DNA of 64,000 bases from Nannochloris sp. 'desiccata' (taxonomy: Eukaryota; Chlorophyta; Trebouxiophyceae; Chlorellales; Chlorellaceae). Below are positions 9,532 to 20,770 of the stretch, piece by piece. Each line of letters starts with the position of its first letter. Position 1 is the first letter of the stretch. Below the pieces are notes generated by a model that did no database searches, was not told where the DNA came from, and was given only the letters and a program-made list of their open reading frames with translations. The translations under genes were made by a program, and so were the position numbers. The stretch lies in the NCBI GenBank assembly GCA_019044685.2, contig JAGTXX020000012.1:1054001-1118000 (forward strand), in the 5' to 3' direction.

Positions 9532-11489
9532 ATGAAGATAATAGCAGCGATTAAGGGGCGCTGGGAAGACTTATTCAGCAAGCAAAATCAAGTTTCTCCT
9601 GACCTCAATCTTCTCGAGCAGCTAGATCGTTCATGGTAAGCAACGGCCCTGCGCAGCATGCTGCAATCAATAGTACATATTTCGTGCAAGGTTTGGCGCT
9701 GTTTTCGGTGCATCTGATAAGCAGGACAGTCGGATGCCCCAAAGGCTCATTTCGTGGAGCACGTGGGGCCACCCTGCTTGAGTGTATCGACATATGCATT
9801 CGTATCGCGGTTATATTCAACTTATTGTACTTCTACTTTTGCAGGAGCGGGAAGGCTCGCAACGGTCCAGTTCATTACAGACCTGGCCATCGTGGTGTCA
9901 GCAGTCGAGATTCATCTTTCAGAGGCTTCCAGCACACAAGACAGCAACCTAGCAGCGAGGTGCTTCCAACCCCACTGATATATAATAGACAGCGCAGTAT
10001 AAGCCGTGTGAGCAGCGAACCATGCAGCATCTCCAGCATGGCGCACCCTACTGCCCCTCGGAGCACAAAACCAAAAAACGACAGCGCAAGCTCTGTTCAT
10101 GAGAGTGAACCTCAAGTTCTCTCTGCTCCAATGGACATTTACCCTATAAATTATGCCCACGAACCCACAGCACCAGTTGACGTTCACCAAAAGAACCGCC
10201 TACCCTCTTGGAGTCGTCGTAAACAACACGCGGCTTCAACCGCCGCTGCAAACAAAGCAGCCTCGGCCAAGACTAAGGCAGCTGCTGCAAAAAAAGAAGA
10301 CGACGCTCAAAACACCGGATTCAATGGAAGTTCGAACATTAAAAAACCACCTTGTCTTAAACAGGGTGGTCTTAGTAATGCACTATCGAGAGAACCTAGT
10401 GTTCGCCAAGGCACCGCTCTTTTCAGCAGCGGCGGCAACCGATCCATCTCTAGAGGCCCCACTCCTACCCGATTAAGCACCGGCAGAGAGGAATTTGTCG
10501 ATTCTAATGAAGCAATGGGATCTTGGGCTATGCGAAAAGTAACCTTTAGTCAAAATGGCCGTACAGATAGCGCCCATTCAGATAGTATCAACAAGGTTGT
10601 AAATCCAAGCTCCAAGACAAATACGTCCTCTGATGCTAGTGTTGTAGATCCTGCTGCACTGGCTGCAGCTCTCGCTTCATTTGAAGCTGCTTCTGGACAT
10701 GCCCATGTATCTACGAGTAATTCTTCTTTATCTCCTGGAGTCATTGTAGCGGATACTTCCCTGGCAAGTGAGTGGCCAATGGGAACACCAGAGCTCATCT
10801 CAAGGCTAGAACAACGTTTTGCTCCTCCTCCCATTATCTCTGCTGGTAATGGTCTCAATAGAGGAGGCTCTTTTAGTATTTCTGGAGAGCTTCTTGGCGC
10901 CCGTTCTATCATCAGTGATCCTGCTATTGCTAGCGAAACTCGCGGCAAAGCAGCAGATCCTCCTCGCAACGCCCGTTCTCTTGACGGTCACGAGGCTGTA
11001 GACGAAGAAGAAGCGGCTGCTCTGGCGTTGGCCGCTGCTACAGGTGATGGCGATGGCACTGCCGAGTGGAATGCCAAGTTTTTGAAGAGATGGCGCGCTG
11101 TAAAGCAACGTGCTCGTTTACAAGCTCTTGGTATGCGTTCTATTTGGAAATTAAATAGTCCTAATGGCTCTGAGCCAGGTGGTCGGCGACAGCATCACCC
11201 ACCAGAACTGTTGACGAATGAATTGCCAGATGGCCCCCCTGAGCTGCCGTTCTCTTCATTAAGTAATGCTGCCAGCGGGAGTATAAAAGAAACTGAGTTT
11301 AGTATGTCGCCTGGTTCTATCCGTGCTGCGCCCGATGGAGGGGCTCTGCGTAGAGGGAGTGGTCTCCTAACAGAAACCGCTGCGGCCACCAGCAGCAGCG
11401 GCGGCGACGGCACTGCTGCTGGTGGTGGGATGCACAAAGATCCTTCTCTTGCCACAATGCTTCGTGGTGACGTGGCAGAAGTATGTTGA
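9532..11489 (+). CDS. Unknown Ser/Ala-rich, probably disordered protein
   Basis: Two exons, 9532-9635 and 9845-11489, with a 209-nt GTAAGC...TTGCAG intron. The phase-2 junction restores a TGG codon; 582 residues. The N-terminus (MKIIAAIKGRWEDLF) is a short amphipathic helix. The rest is mostly low complexity: Ser-rich segments with repeated R-S-I-S type basophilic phosphorylation motifs, an Ala-Lys block (KAASAKTKAAAAKK) and an acidic/Ala segment. Near residue 470 there is one predicted helical, strongly basic stretch (FLKRWRAVKQRARLQALG). I recognise no domain. The basic helix could bind membrane, RNA or calmodulin, but nothing shows which. The intron and the long open frame make it a credible gene. 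Confidence 0.65.
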
Positions 11490-12753
11490 TAGTCCTCTAT
11501 CCCTGCTTTTTACCGAGTGTGTGCGAGAGAGAAAGAAGAGAGCTTTCCATGTTTAGTAAAGCACCATTCATAAATGATACTGATGGTATGGTTTTCCCAA
11601 TTAATATATAATTTCTAAGAATACAGAATGATATTACATGCTTTTGATACCTTTCGTAGATTTTTACTATGATATTTTTTTTCCCGAGGTGTTGTATATT
11701 CGTATAGTACAGCATAGTTAATACTTTTGTCCTTTACTTTTGTCTCCCATTTCGTAGCGCCAATAAATAGTATAATACATATATATATATATGTATATAG
11801 TAGTAAAATATATATCTACTCCTTTCTGCCCGCCGTGTTGGAAAACGGCTTTGGGTTTTATTTTTTCCTCGTTTTATGGTGGGGATGGCAATTTTTGAGG
11901 ATGATTTTGACGAATCGTATTCATCCCTACATTGATATGCATCTCCTTGCTTTTATAAATACTCCATATTAAGTAGCTCGTTTCTTTTTCTCCTGTCTTT
12001 CCTTTCATTTTGCACAACATTTTTCTCCTTTTACGTTTTTTTTGAAATGTCATACCCTAAATAAATACTTAGCGCCCCTTTTCCGTTTTTCTTTTTGCTC
12101 TCTCGCTTTCCTAATTAACATACGTTTCTTTAATTCTCAGTTGGCTGTCAGGTTCTGACTGCGGCCCAACCCAATAGAACAAATATAGGTTCGTATGACA
12201 ATTTTTTCACTGCTGGTTTTCAGTCTCGTTCTTCTTTATTTTTCAATAAAGCAAGTTAAACTCCTAGCCCAGTAGGTGTTGCTCTTTTCCCCCACATTTT
12301 TCTCATTTGTAGTACTTTACCCTTGGTACTTCCCCCCTTTTTCTGGAAAAAATGCCTGCAATTTTTCAGGCAAAACAAGCAGTAGTGCCTTCTGTTGATA
12401 TGCCCTGCCGTTTATAAAAGATACTACTTTTCGATCTCCTTTATCCCTTTATTTGGAATTGATATACAGTTTCCTTTAAGTATTGTAAAGCGTGAGTAGA
12501 TTAAACGATTAAATGGTTGATAGAATGAAGGCTTGATTAAAGGGGGCGGCGGCGGCTACTAGCTTACTAAGGGCCTGAAAGCAAAGTTTGGGGAAGCAAT
12601 ACAAAAAGTTGAAGCATAAGTTTTCAAGCGTTGAAATTTCAAATTTAGAACAGTTGCTCTCGTCGTGGGGTTGGATTTTCTCCTCTATACTTCCACTTGT
12701 TGCTCTCAATTCAATTGTGATCTACGTGCTCAATTAAATACAGCTCCGAGCTG
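11490..12753. other. Long gene-free, T-rich intergenic region
   Basis: 1264 bases, the largest gap in the window. It has long pyrimidine tracts (about 11990-12120 and 12280-12350), an (AT)n run near 11779-11792 and a small hairpin TGCCTG-N8-CAGGCA around 12355-12375. No coding frame is convincing, and no snRNA or tRNA signature was recognised. It probably holds the 3' UTR of the upstream gene and the promoter of the uridine kinase gene. Confidence 0.45.
11779..11792. repeat. (AT)n microsatellite
   Basis: Seven AT dinucleotides followed by an imperfect GTATATAG extension, in the intergenic spacer downstream of the unknown Ser/Ala-rich gene. Confidence 0.8.
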
Positions 12754-14444
12754 ATGGCGACTGAAGCGACCAACGGCGATGGTTTCAAGCTTTCTGACGA
12801 ACTAGAGAAGCTGAAAGTTCGCGCGTTAGAGCGTATGGATTCTCAGGCCAGTTCTTCATTACTGTCTCCATCTGGCACCTCTCCTGGAGCTACACAGCGA
12901 GGAACTTTTAGGAGCCACAGGACAGAACCCTTCATCATTGGTGTTGCTGGAGGCACAGCCAGTGGAAAAACTACTGTATGTGACCAGATTGTGCAACGTC
13001 TCAATGGTAAGCCGAACTAATTAATTGATTTCCCGCTGTCTTGCAAGCAAACTGAAACTGTTTTCCTACTTTGAGACACTCAAATTCCAATCCCCTCTCA
13101 TGTTATACTGCAGATCAGTGCGTTGTTATGTTGGCTCAGGATTCTTTTTACAGAGGTCTTACTCCCGAAGAAAAAGCAGATGTCAAAAGTAAGTTCTCCC
13201 CGATCCCCCGTCTTGTCCCTCACTTCATTTACTCTGTTCTTCTTCTACCCTCTCATACTACTGACCTAACTAACCTAACCACTTCTTTCTTATCTTATAT
13301 GTCAACTTGAACTGCCCCTGCAGATTACAATTTCGATCACCCGGATGCCTTTGACAAGGAACTCATCTTAAAAACTCTTGAAGATCTCAAAGCTCGAAAA
13401 GTCGTTGAAATCCCTATCTACGATTTTGTTACCCACGCCCGCAGCACAGATTCGCAACGCGTCACCCCCGCTGACGTGGTAATCATCGAAGGTATCTTAG
13501 CTCTGCATATGGAAGAACTCAGAAATATGTGCAATATGAAAATTTTTGTAGATACAGATGATGATGTTCGATTAGCTCGAAGGATTCAACGGGATGTCAC
13601 AGAGCGCGGTCGTGACGTTGCTGGTGTTATTGAACAGTACACACGCTTCGTGAAACCGTCGTTTGATAATTTTGTAGCTCCCTCAAGGCGTCATGCGGAT
13701 GTTATTATTCCGTGGCAACGTGGTGACAACACCGTCGCGATAGATATACTCACAGAGCATATTCGTGGAAAGTTGCAACAACCAGATTTACGTCGGATTT
13801 ACACTAATTTAGAGGTTATTCCTTCGAATTTCCAGATAAGAGGGATGCATACGATTATTCGAGATGCTACGACACCCACAGTTGATTTTATCTTTTATGC
13901 GGATAGGTTGTTGAGGTTGGTGGTCGAGGCGGGTCTAGGTCATTTACCGTTCAAAGAGAAGACCGTAGCCACGCCAACTGGGAATTTATACGTTGGAGTA
14001 GAGTTTGCAAAGAAATTGTGTGGCGTGAGTATCATTCGCAGTGGAGAAAGTATGGAAAATGCTTTAAGAGCATGCTGTAAAGGAATAAAAATCGGAAAAA
14101 TTTTAGTCCACCGAACTGGCGATCGGTTAGTCAATGGTGAAAAAGAGCTTATTTACGAGAAGCTCCCTGTAGATATCGCAGAGAGATTTGTTCTTTTGAT
14201 GGACCCTATTTTGGGCACCGGTGCTAGTGCTGCACGAGCGGTACAGGTCCTTTTAGAGAAAGGAGTTTGTGAAAACAAAATTTTGTTTCTCACGTTGATC
14301 GCTGCCCCCGAGGGTATCCATGCTTTGTGCCGTCGTTTTCCTGGTATGAAGGTGATTACTTCTGAGATTGATGAGCGTATTGATCAGTACTTTAGAGTGG
14401 TGCCTGGTGTAGGTGAATTCGGAGATAGATATTTCTGTGATTAA
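12754..14444 (+). CDS. UCKL1: Uridine-cytidine kinase / uracil phosphoribosyltransferase-like fusion
   Basis: Three exons: 12754-13006, 13114-13188 and 13324-14444, with introns of 107 and 135 nt (donors GTAAGC and GTAAGT); 482 residues. The N-terminal half is a uridine/cytidine kinase: P-loop GVAGGTASGKTTVCDQI, then QDSFYRGL, NFDHPDAFD, the IEGILALH strand and the R-R-I-Q-R-D lid. The C-terminal half is a UPRT-like domain with GVSIIRSGESMENALR and the PRPP-loop MDPILGTGASAARAV. This matches plant UKL and animal UCKL1 proteins in order and length. They salvage uridine and cytidine to UMP and CMP; UPRT activity of the second half is doubtful in the family. All splice junctions restore conserved residues. 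Confidence 0.93.
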
Positions 14445-14674
14445 GAAAAAAACTAATTTTGTTTTTATAATTTTCCGTCTTTTCTGTCTGGTGCTTGAAC
14501 GCTCGTTGGTAGCTCGTTTTCCTATTTTCTGAAGCCTCAAAAATGAATTATATAAAAACACGACTATACAAGTACTTAATTACACCAAGGGTATAACAAC
14601 TAGATGGTTGATAAAGAGGAAAAGAGACACTATGCTGGAAATAAAAAATTTATGAGAAAAAATCAATTTCCGTC

Positions 14675-15650
14675 TTATTGGCTAGGCAATCCAATAAGCA
14701 TGTTGGAGTTGCCACCACCAGGCAAGTAGGTCACATTACGACTCTTAGACAAAGTTGCTGCAATATCACGTGCAGCTTCAATACGACGTAACTCGATCAT
14801 ACCAGCACCTGCTTGTCTGGTTGCTTCAGAGATAAGTCGAGCTGCCTCGGACTCACCCTCCGCTCTGACGACTGCCGCCTTTCTCTCTTGATCTGCCTTC
14901 ATAACGACAAATCGAGCTCTTTCAGCTTCCTGCTGGGCAACTTGTTTCGATTCAACAGCCTTTGTGAATTCAGCACCGAAAGACAAGTGAGTAATAGCCA
15001 CATCATCAATTTCAATGTTAAATTCAGAGGCACGTTTGGTTAACTCAGAGCGAACAGCAGCAGAGACTTTGTCACGTGACGTTAACAGCTGTTCTGCTTG
15101 GTACTGTGCAACTACAGCCTTGAGAACTTCATTTCCAATGGAAGGGAGCACACGCTCGTCCCAATCAAGACCCAGGTTACGGAAAATACGAGCAAGATGA
15201 CCGACCTCGGGTTTGGAGAGCACACGGAGAGTGATATTTACCATTTGTAAATCCTTGGTACCGGTTACAGAGGAGATGGAACGAGGGCGAGTGCGAATAT
15301 CCATCACATTAGGTGACTGGAACCAGGGAATTCTAAAGTGAGTGCCTTCTGAGATGGGTTCTTCAAGGACACCATTGATGCGATCATACATGATAGCACG
15401 CTCGCCACCATCGACTGGGAAAGAAAAGACAGATCAAAGAGAAACGTTAGATGGGATAATATGAAATATATGCTGAGACGTAGTGTAGAAAATGCTCACT
15501 AAAGTGATAACCCCACCCACAGACATACAATCTCCTACCTGTGTATAAAGAAGCTTGTACAGCACTGCCCCCGAGTCCTAGGAGGACAGAATAACGTGCA
15601 ACCTTACTGAGATGGTTCGCTAAAGCGCGAGCTGCCTCCTGCTGAGCCAT
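14675..15650 (-). CDS. PHB1: Prohibitin 1
   Basis: Two exons, 15539-15650 and 14675-15414, with a 124-nt intron (donor GTAGGA, phase 1); 283 residues. The N-terminal hydrophobic anchor ([19 protein letters not shown]) is followed by the SPFH/band-7 domain ([34 protein letters not shown]) and the coiled-coil region ([19 protein letters not shown]). It ends in [21 protein letters not shown], as in PHB1. Prohibitins form ring complexes with PHB2 in the mitochondrial inner membrane and modulate AAA proteases and membrane organisation. The sequence fits PHB1 rather than PHB2 by length and C-terminus. It is divergently paired with the AMPK beta gene, 435 bp away. Confidence 0.95.
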
Positions 15651-16085
15651 CTCTTCTTATGCTTCTAGTGATTGAAATTTGATGGGTTTTTACTCGAATT
15701 AACCAGTCCAAAGACGCAAGCACAAGCTCATGAACACAATTTTGAGTGTATTAATTGCTCGTTTTAATTATTGGGCTCCTCGATAAAAGGGTTTAGAAGG
15801 CCTCCAATCCAAAGACAAAAAGGCGCCGCGGGAAGTGGAAGGAGAAGAGGTGATCTTTGTATCAAGCACCTGGTCACTTCCCAGCATCGGCACTCTTAAA
15901 TAAAACATAAATTTATTACTCACTGCCTCATAGCACCTGAGTTGCTTTTAAGGCAGATGCCACACTATTGAGCAAATTCAATTTTAAAATTGCATTTCTA
16001 GCATTATAAGCGTACAATAAATGGCTTCTTTACATTGATATACTCACAAAGTAATAGATCTATCAATTCCGAAACGTAAACGACA
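15651..16085. promoter_or_regulatory. Shared upstream region of PHB1 and AMPK beta
   Basis: 435 bases between two divergent start codons; no coding frame. It is GC-richer near 15800-15880 and AT-rich elsewhere. Its role as a bidirectional promoter is inferred from geometry alone; I recognise no specific element. Confidence 0.4.
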
Positions 16086-17099
16086 ATGGTAAGCACAGGC
16101 ATTTGCATTTTCCTGGCACCTTTTCTCAAATATTTTATTGCCTTGAAATCAGCGCCCCATTCTCACTAAATTGTTATACAAATCTTGTTATAGGGCCAAG
16201 CTCACGGAAAAGTGCGTGGACACCGGGGGGATCAGCCTGACACAGGTGCATATGCTCATCAGCAGTCCGGCGCCTCTGGCTCAATTCCAGGCTCCCCCGT
16301 GACCTACTCCCCTCAGCTCCCAATGGAGCCTCTTAGACAAGACACTGGATCTATATATGGCCATTCAGAGTTTGCTGGATGGGCAGTACAACCCAAATTA
16401 GTGCCGACCGTCATAGTCTGGTGTCATGGCGGCAATTCAGTGCAACTTGAAGGGTCGTTCGATAATTGGACACAACGACACGTGATGCAACGCTCCGGCA
16501 AAGATTTCACTCTTGTGAAGTTGCTACCTCCAGGAGTGTATCAATACAAGTTCATTGTAGATGGGCAATGGCGTCATGATCCCAATTTGCCGTCAATGTT
16601 TGACGATCAAGGCAATATAAATAATGTTGTTGAGGTACAAGAATATGTACCTGAAAATCTAGGGAGTTTATCTGGATTTGAACCACCACCATCTCCAACA
16701 TCAAGCTATGCAAATCAACCCGCGCAGGCTTCAGATTTTGTGAAAGAGCCTCCTGCCATGCCGCCACAGCTACAACTTTCATTGCTCAACGTGCCTCCTG
16801 CTTTAGATGCGATAGCAGCATTGCCAAGACCGCAGCATGTGGTGCTTAATCATTTATATCTACAAAGAATGCCTACGACAGCGACGAATGCTGCTGTATT
16901 GGGGACAACGCATCGGTATCGTAGTAAATATATAACCACAGTTTTGTACCGGCCTCGAGCTCATCCTAAAGGTGCGACTCAAACGCCAGCAGAGGCCATG
17001 GCGGCAGCAAGACCACAAGGGTCAGATGTGAGTATGAAGCAATATGGCGGTGCGAATAATCCACGGTATGCTTCGCAGACCTCCCCGATGGTGCAATAA
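16086..17099 (+). CDS. AMPK/SnRK1 beta subunit with CBM48, N-myristoylation motif
   Basis: Exon 1 is the ATG alone (16086-16088). A 105-nt GTAAGC...TTATAG intron follows, then exon 2 (16194-17099); 302 residues. The spliced product begins MGQAHGK, a good N-myristoylation signal of the kind known on AMPK/SNF1 beta subunits. A CBM48 glycogen/starch-binding domain follows (VQLEGSFDNW, GVYQYKFIVDGQWRHD). The C-terminal ASC domain that docks to the alpha and gamma subunits has HVVLNHLYLQ, THRYRSKYITTVLYRP and a Pro-rich lead-in. A ~40-residue Ala/Gln-rich tail follows the usual end. It acts as the scaffold of the cellular energy-sensing kinase. Without splicing the ATG would not be joined to the frame, so the intron is well supported. 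Confidence 0.93.
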
Positions 17100-17331
17100 A
17101 TAAATAAACAAGTATGATTAATATTTTGTAGCATCTCTTGCATTTTTGTTGTTCTTTTTAGCGTAGAACCTCGTGTGCTTCAGTCTGATGCAAGATATTA
17201 AATTATTGAAGTACGGAAAGAAAGAAAAAAAGAGAGAAAAGGGACCAACGGGAAGTTTTCTGCTTTGGTTTTGCCGAGTAAAAGTGGTTCATTCTTTTGT
17301 ACAAAAATTAGATTAAAAGCTCATCTAGCTC

Positions 17332-18267
17332 CTATTCTTCTTCGCTACCACTGCCACCAAACGCCGACTGCAAAGCCGCTTGTGCAGAGAGGTATTTCAG
17401 AGTAGAAGAAAGCAATTCTTCTTCTGTTTTAAGCCTTTTAATTGTATTATCTTCTTCCAATATCGCTTGCTGATTATAGGCATTTCCAGCAAATAATGAA
17501 GCCACCCAGAAAGAAAGCTCACTAGGAGCTAGCGTGGTCAACTGTGTAGGATCAGCAAGCTCTGGTGGCACCGGTGCTTCCCTCAATTTCACACTTAAAC
17601 GTACTACATTCCTGAAAAGATCTGCTACTTGCTCTGCTAATTGCACCGCCTCTTCGCTTTTATCATCGTCATCTGGTAGTATCTCCACATCACATACGAG
17701 AACTGGCCTTTCTTCAACGACATCTTCAATACGGAAGCGTTCTTTTCCGATGGTATTAATCATCAAGCGCCCATCCTCCATTAAGCTATGCTCTGTGATT
17801 TCCAAAACTGTCCCGACAGCAGCAAGGCCATTTGCTTGCTGGTCGAAATACGCCATACCGAATCGGCGAGTACCCTTCCAGGGTTTCTCAGGGGAGACTA
17901 ATCCATCTTCAATACCGCCAACACCTGCTAGTAAAGTGCTAAATAAGACTCTGTAGCGAGCTTCGAAAATTTGGAGCGGGGTGTTGGCAGAAGGGAGGGC
18001 AACGACGCTTAGAGGGAAAATGGGTAAGCGAACACGTTCTCCTGAACTGCTACCTTCAGCTCTGATACGGAGAGAACGTCTAGGCTGGGATTGGGCAGTA
18101 GAGAAGGCGCTTAGTCTGCCACTGTGGGCGAATTTTATTGGTGACCTCAGAGGACGAGCAGAGAAATCGCTAGCAGAGAAATTGCATGATGTCGTCAATT
18201 TTGGGGTAGTTTGTGATGCTACTACAGCCTCCAGAGGCTGGGTGCGCGCCGAGGTGAAACAGAACAT
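17332..18267 (-). CDS. Plastid-targeted LON substrate-binding (LON_N) domain protein
   Basis: 311 residues, taking the first ATG of the frame at 18267; upstream there is only a TTG. The N-terminus (MFCFTSART...) is rich in Ser/Thr/Ala and Arg, like a plastid transit peptide, and contains early Phe residues. The LON N-terminal domain starts at RLPIFPLSVVALPSANTPLQIFEARYR and continues through GTVLEITEHSLMEDGRLMINTIGKERFRI. No AAA+ ATPase or Ser-Lys protease domain follows, so this is a stand-alone substrate-recognition or adaptor type like those of plants and cyanobacteria, not a Lon protease. Its exact substrate is unknown. It is divergently paired with the plastid ATP/ADP translocase, 430 bp away, which might allow co-regulation. 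Confidence 0.88.
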   Translation of the reverse strand: MFCFTSARTQPLEAVVASQTTPKLTTSCNFSASDFSARPLRSPIKFAHSGRLSAFSTAQSQPRRSLRIRAEGSSSGERVRLPIFPLSVVALPSANTPLQIFEARYRVLFSTLLAGVGGIEDGLVSPEKPWKGTRRFGMAYFDQQANGLAAVGTVLEITEHSLMEDGRLMINTIGKERFRIEDVVEERPVLVCDVEILPDDDDKSEEAVQLAEQVADLFRNVVRLSVKLREAPVPPELADPTQLTTLAPSELSFWVASLFAGNAYNQQAILEEDNTIKRLKTEEELLSSTLKYLSAQAALQSAFGGSGSEEE

Positions 18268-18697
18268 CCCGCAAGAATTTTTAGCTTGGTAAAAGCGATC
18301 TGCAGGTAGGAGCGAGAAGTTCCCTTGAGCGTAGCGGTTATTTACAATAATTATGTTGTCGATCAAGAAGATATGCTTATAAAATCAAGACCTCACGGGC
18401 AATCATGGGTGGCTTTTAGCCGAGCGCAATGCAAAGTTTATCTTTTGAAAACAAACTTCTCCAAATGGCATTGGTGCTGTAAATCGAAACCATATTGTTA
18501 TCTTGAGTAATTTTGCAACATCCTCAGAAAGATTTAAAGTGGGCGCTAAGCTCCTGACAGGCCCTTTTGTCTTCATTAACACTGGCCTTGTTTTCATTAC
18601 TTTACCCTCGACAGAGTCCCAACAAAGCCCACGAGCGTTCTAAATTGCTACGCTGTTACATACTAGACTCTCGTTAGTCTGCTGATAACTAGTTTGC
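18268..18697. promoter_or_regulatory. Shared upstream region of LON protein and NTT
   Basis: 430 bases between divergent start codons of two probable plastid proteins. No coding frame and no recognised element. Confidence 0.4.
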
Positions 18698-20770
18698 ATG
18701 GCTTCTTTCATTGTACTCCCAAATGCACTTCAACAGCATGGAAATCCAATTTTAGCCTCTCCTGTTTTCCAGGGTGTAGCACCGCGCCGTCCGCTCATCA
18801 ACCGCTATAATGCAATTCCGTCGCGATCTGGTATAGTACCTGGCGCTGGAATGCCTCGCGGAATGTTCTCTCGCAGGCGGCAAGGCGGTCTCACTGGTAC
18901 ACCTCTCTGCCCCCCGCTCCACTCCGACAACGCACAGAATGGTGGCAGCACTAGCAACAGCAACGAGACTGACCAACCTGCATCCTCTTCCTCTGATTCT
19001 CAAGGAGAAGAACCTGGCTGGGCGCGTAAAGCTTTCCAACTTCCTTTAGAAGTAGCTTCTGTTTTGTCAAATGAAGACAGTCACTACTTGGAAAAGCGCA
19101 GTCGCAGCCGCTGGTGGCGTCGCAAGGGCACCCATTTCCCTTTATTACCAGCAGATTCTCTCAAGGATACAAAAGTAAAGCCTCCTTCACTGAAACTCTG
19201 GCAGAAAGTCCTTCCTTTGGGTATGATCTTTTTTGGAGCCTCATTTAATCTCTCGGTACTCCATAGTCTAAAGGATGCCATCATGGTAACTACTGCTGGA
19301 GCTGAAACGTTGCCCTTTTTGGCATCTTTAGTCGTGTTACCTGCTTCCCTTGGATTTTTCTTACTCTATGGTAAACTAGTCGAAACACTGCCTTCAAGAG
19401 CGGTTTTCTATGCAGCCATTGCTCCACTCGTTGCCTTTTATGCTTTATTCGCTGGTGTGTTGTACCCTGCTCACGGTATGCTCCATCCTACCGGTTTAGT
19501 AGAAGCTGCAGCATCCTGGATGCCTACTGGACTTATGGGACTCGTCAAAGTCGTTCAATATTGGACTTTCTCTTTGTTTTATTGCTCAGCGGAATTGTGG
19601 GGTTCTGTAGTGATTTCAGTTCTTTTCTGGACTTTAGCTAATGAAGTGTGCACCGTAGCCGAAGCGAAAAGCGTCTATCCTTTAATGGGAATTGCAGCAA
19701 ACGTTGCTTTAGTCTTATCTGGCTCTTTTGTGAAGCTAATTAATAGAATACCAGCAGTTGCAGACGGCAGCACCCAGGCGATGTTGAATGGTCTTGTTGG
19801 GGGCATTGTAGTAATGACTGCAGCAATGGTAATAGCTAAGGCAAGCTTGGATAAGTTTGTTATCGGTGACTCTGGCGCGCCGCTAAATCCTAGTACTGCG
19901 ACGAAATCCGCGGTTAAAAAGAAATCTAAAGGCAATCTTGCAGACTCGTTCCGGATTATACGGGGCTCTACAAAAATCACCAGTCTTGCTGTATTGGTTG
20001 TTTCGTATGGAGTTTCCCATCGTTTGTTTGAGTTTTCTTGGAAGGGGGCTTTACGTGCTCTCTACCCAACTGCACAGGGTTACCAAGGTGTCCTTGCTGA
20101 CGTTGCCATTGCAACTGGGTACGCCACAATCTCTTTCATGCTTTTGGGTAAATTTGTATTTCAGTACCTGGGTTGGCGGGCAGCTGCCTCTGTCACTCCC
20201 CTGGCAATGCTTCTCACTGGTGGATCCTTCTTTGGGCTATCTCTGGCAGCGTCTTATGGCGTTAGTATTGGTGGACTGAGCCCAGTTGCCATGGCGTTTG
20301 CTGGCGTTGCAGCCGGAGCAGCTACGCAAGTCTTTGCTCGCTCCTCGAAATTCTCCTTCTTCGACCCTGCCAAGGAAATGTGCTATATTGAAATGTCCAA
20401 AGAAGAGAAATCAAAAGGAAAAGCGGCAGTGGATCTGTTGGGTAGTCAGATCGGCAAAAGTGGCGGCGCTTGGATAACTCAATTGTTACTGCTAGTAACT
20501 GGCTCGTTAACTGCGTCTCTTCCAATCATTAGTATTGCCTTCCTAGGTGTAATTGGCACATGGCTTGCAGCTGTGGGGTCACTTAATAAACAACTCCAAG
20601 ATTATGAAGCTGAAAAGGAAGCTGCTGAAAAAGCGCTACTGGATGGGTCTGGTACGAGCAGCGGTCATGGTGGTGGTGCAAATGCTTCGATGCTTGAGAG
20701 TATTGATGAGGGTGATGATAACAACGATAATGGAGTTATTGCTGGAGTGCAGCCTCAAATGGCATCGTAA
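18698..20770 (+). CDS. NTT: Plastid ATP/ADP translocase (NTT/TLC family)
   Basis: A single 690-residue exon. Residues 1-110 form a Ser/Arg-rich transit region beginning MASFIVLPN. The membrane body begins at LWQKVLPLGMIFFGASFNLSVLHSLKDAIMVT, the hallmark first helix and loop of the TLC nucleotide transporter family. About eleven further hydrophobic segments follow, including WGSVVISVLFWTLANEV, KSVYPLMGIAANVALVLSG and SFFDPAKEMCYIEM. The last two are strongly conserved in plant NTTs and chlamydial or rickettsial relatives. The protein exchanges cytosolic ATP for stromal ADP and phosphate across the plastid inner envelope. The tail after the last helix is acidic and Gly-rich. It is good evidence that the organism has a primary-type plastid, although NTTs also occur in secondary algae. 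Confidence 0.95.
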   Translation: MASFIVLPNALQQHGNPILASPVFQGVAPRRPLINRYNAIPSRSGIVPGAGMPRGMFSRRRQGGLTGTPLCPPLHSDNAQNGGSTSNSNETDQPASSSSDSQGEEPGWARKAFQLPLEVASVLSNEDSHYLEKRSRSRWWRRKGTHFPLLPADSLKDTKVKPPSLKLWQKVLPLGMIFFGASFNLSVLHSLKDAIMVTTAGAETLPFLASLVVLPASLGFFLLYGKLVETLPSRAVFYAAIAPLVAFYALFAGVLYPAHGMLHPTGLVEAAASWMPTGLMGLVKVVQYWTFSLFYCSAELWGSVVISVLFWTLANEVCTVAEAKSVYPLMGIAANVALVLSGSFVKLINRIPAVADGSTQAMLNGLVGGIVVMTAAMVIAKASLDKFVIGDSGAPLNPSTATKSAVKKKSKGNLADSFRIIRGSTKITSLAVLVVSYGVSHRLFEFSWKGALRALYPTAQGYQGVLADVAIATGYATISFMLLGKFVFQYLGWRAAASVTPLAMLLTGGSFFGLSLAASYGVSIGGLSPVAMAFAGVAAGAATQVFARSSKFSFFDPAKEMCYIEMSKEEKSKGKAAVDLLGSQIGKSGGAWITQLLLLVTGSLTASLPIISIAFLGVIGTWLAAVGSLNKQLQDYEAEKEAAEKALLDGSGTSSGHGGGANASMLESIDEGDDNNDNGVIAGVQPQMAS

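Noticed and set aside
12355..12375. Small hairpin as a transcription terminator
   Set aside because: Intrinsic hairpin terminators are a bacterial feature; this is nuclear eukaryotic DNA and the 6-bp stem is weak.
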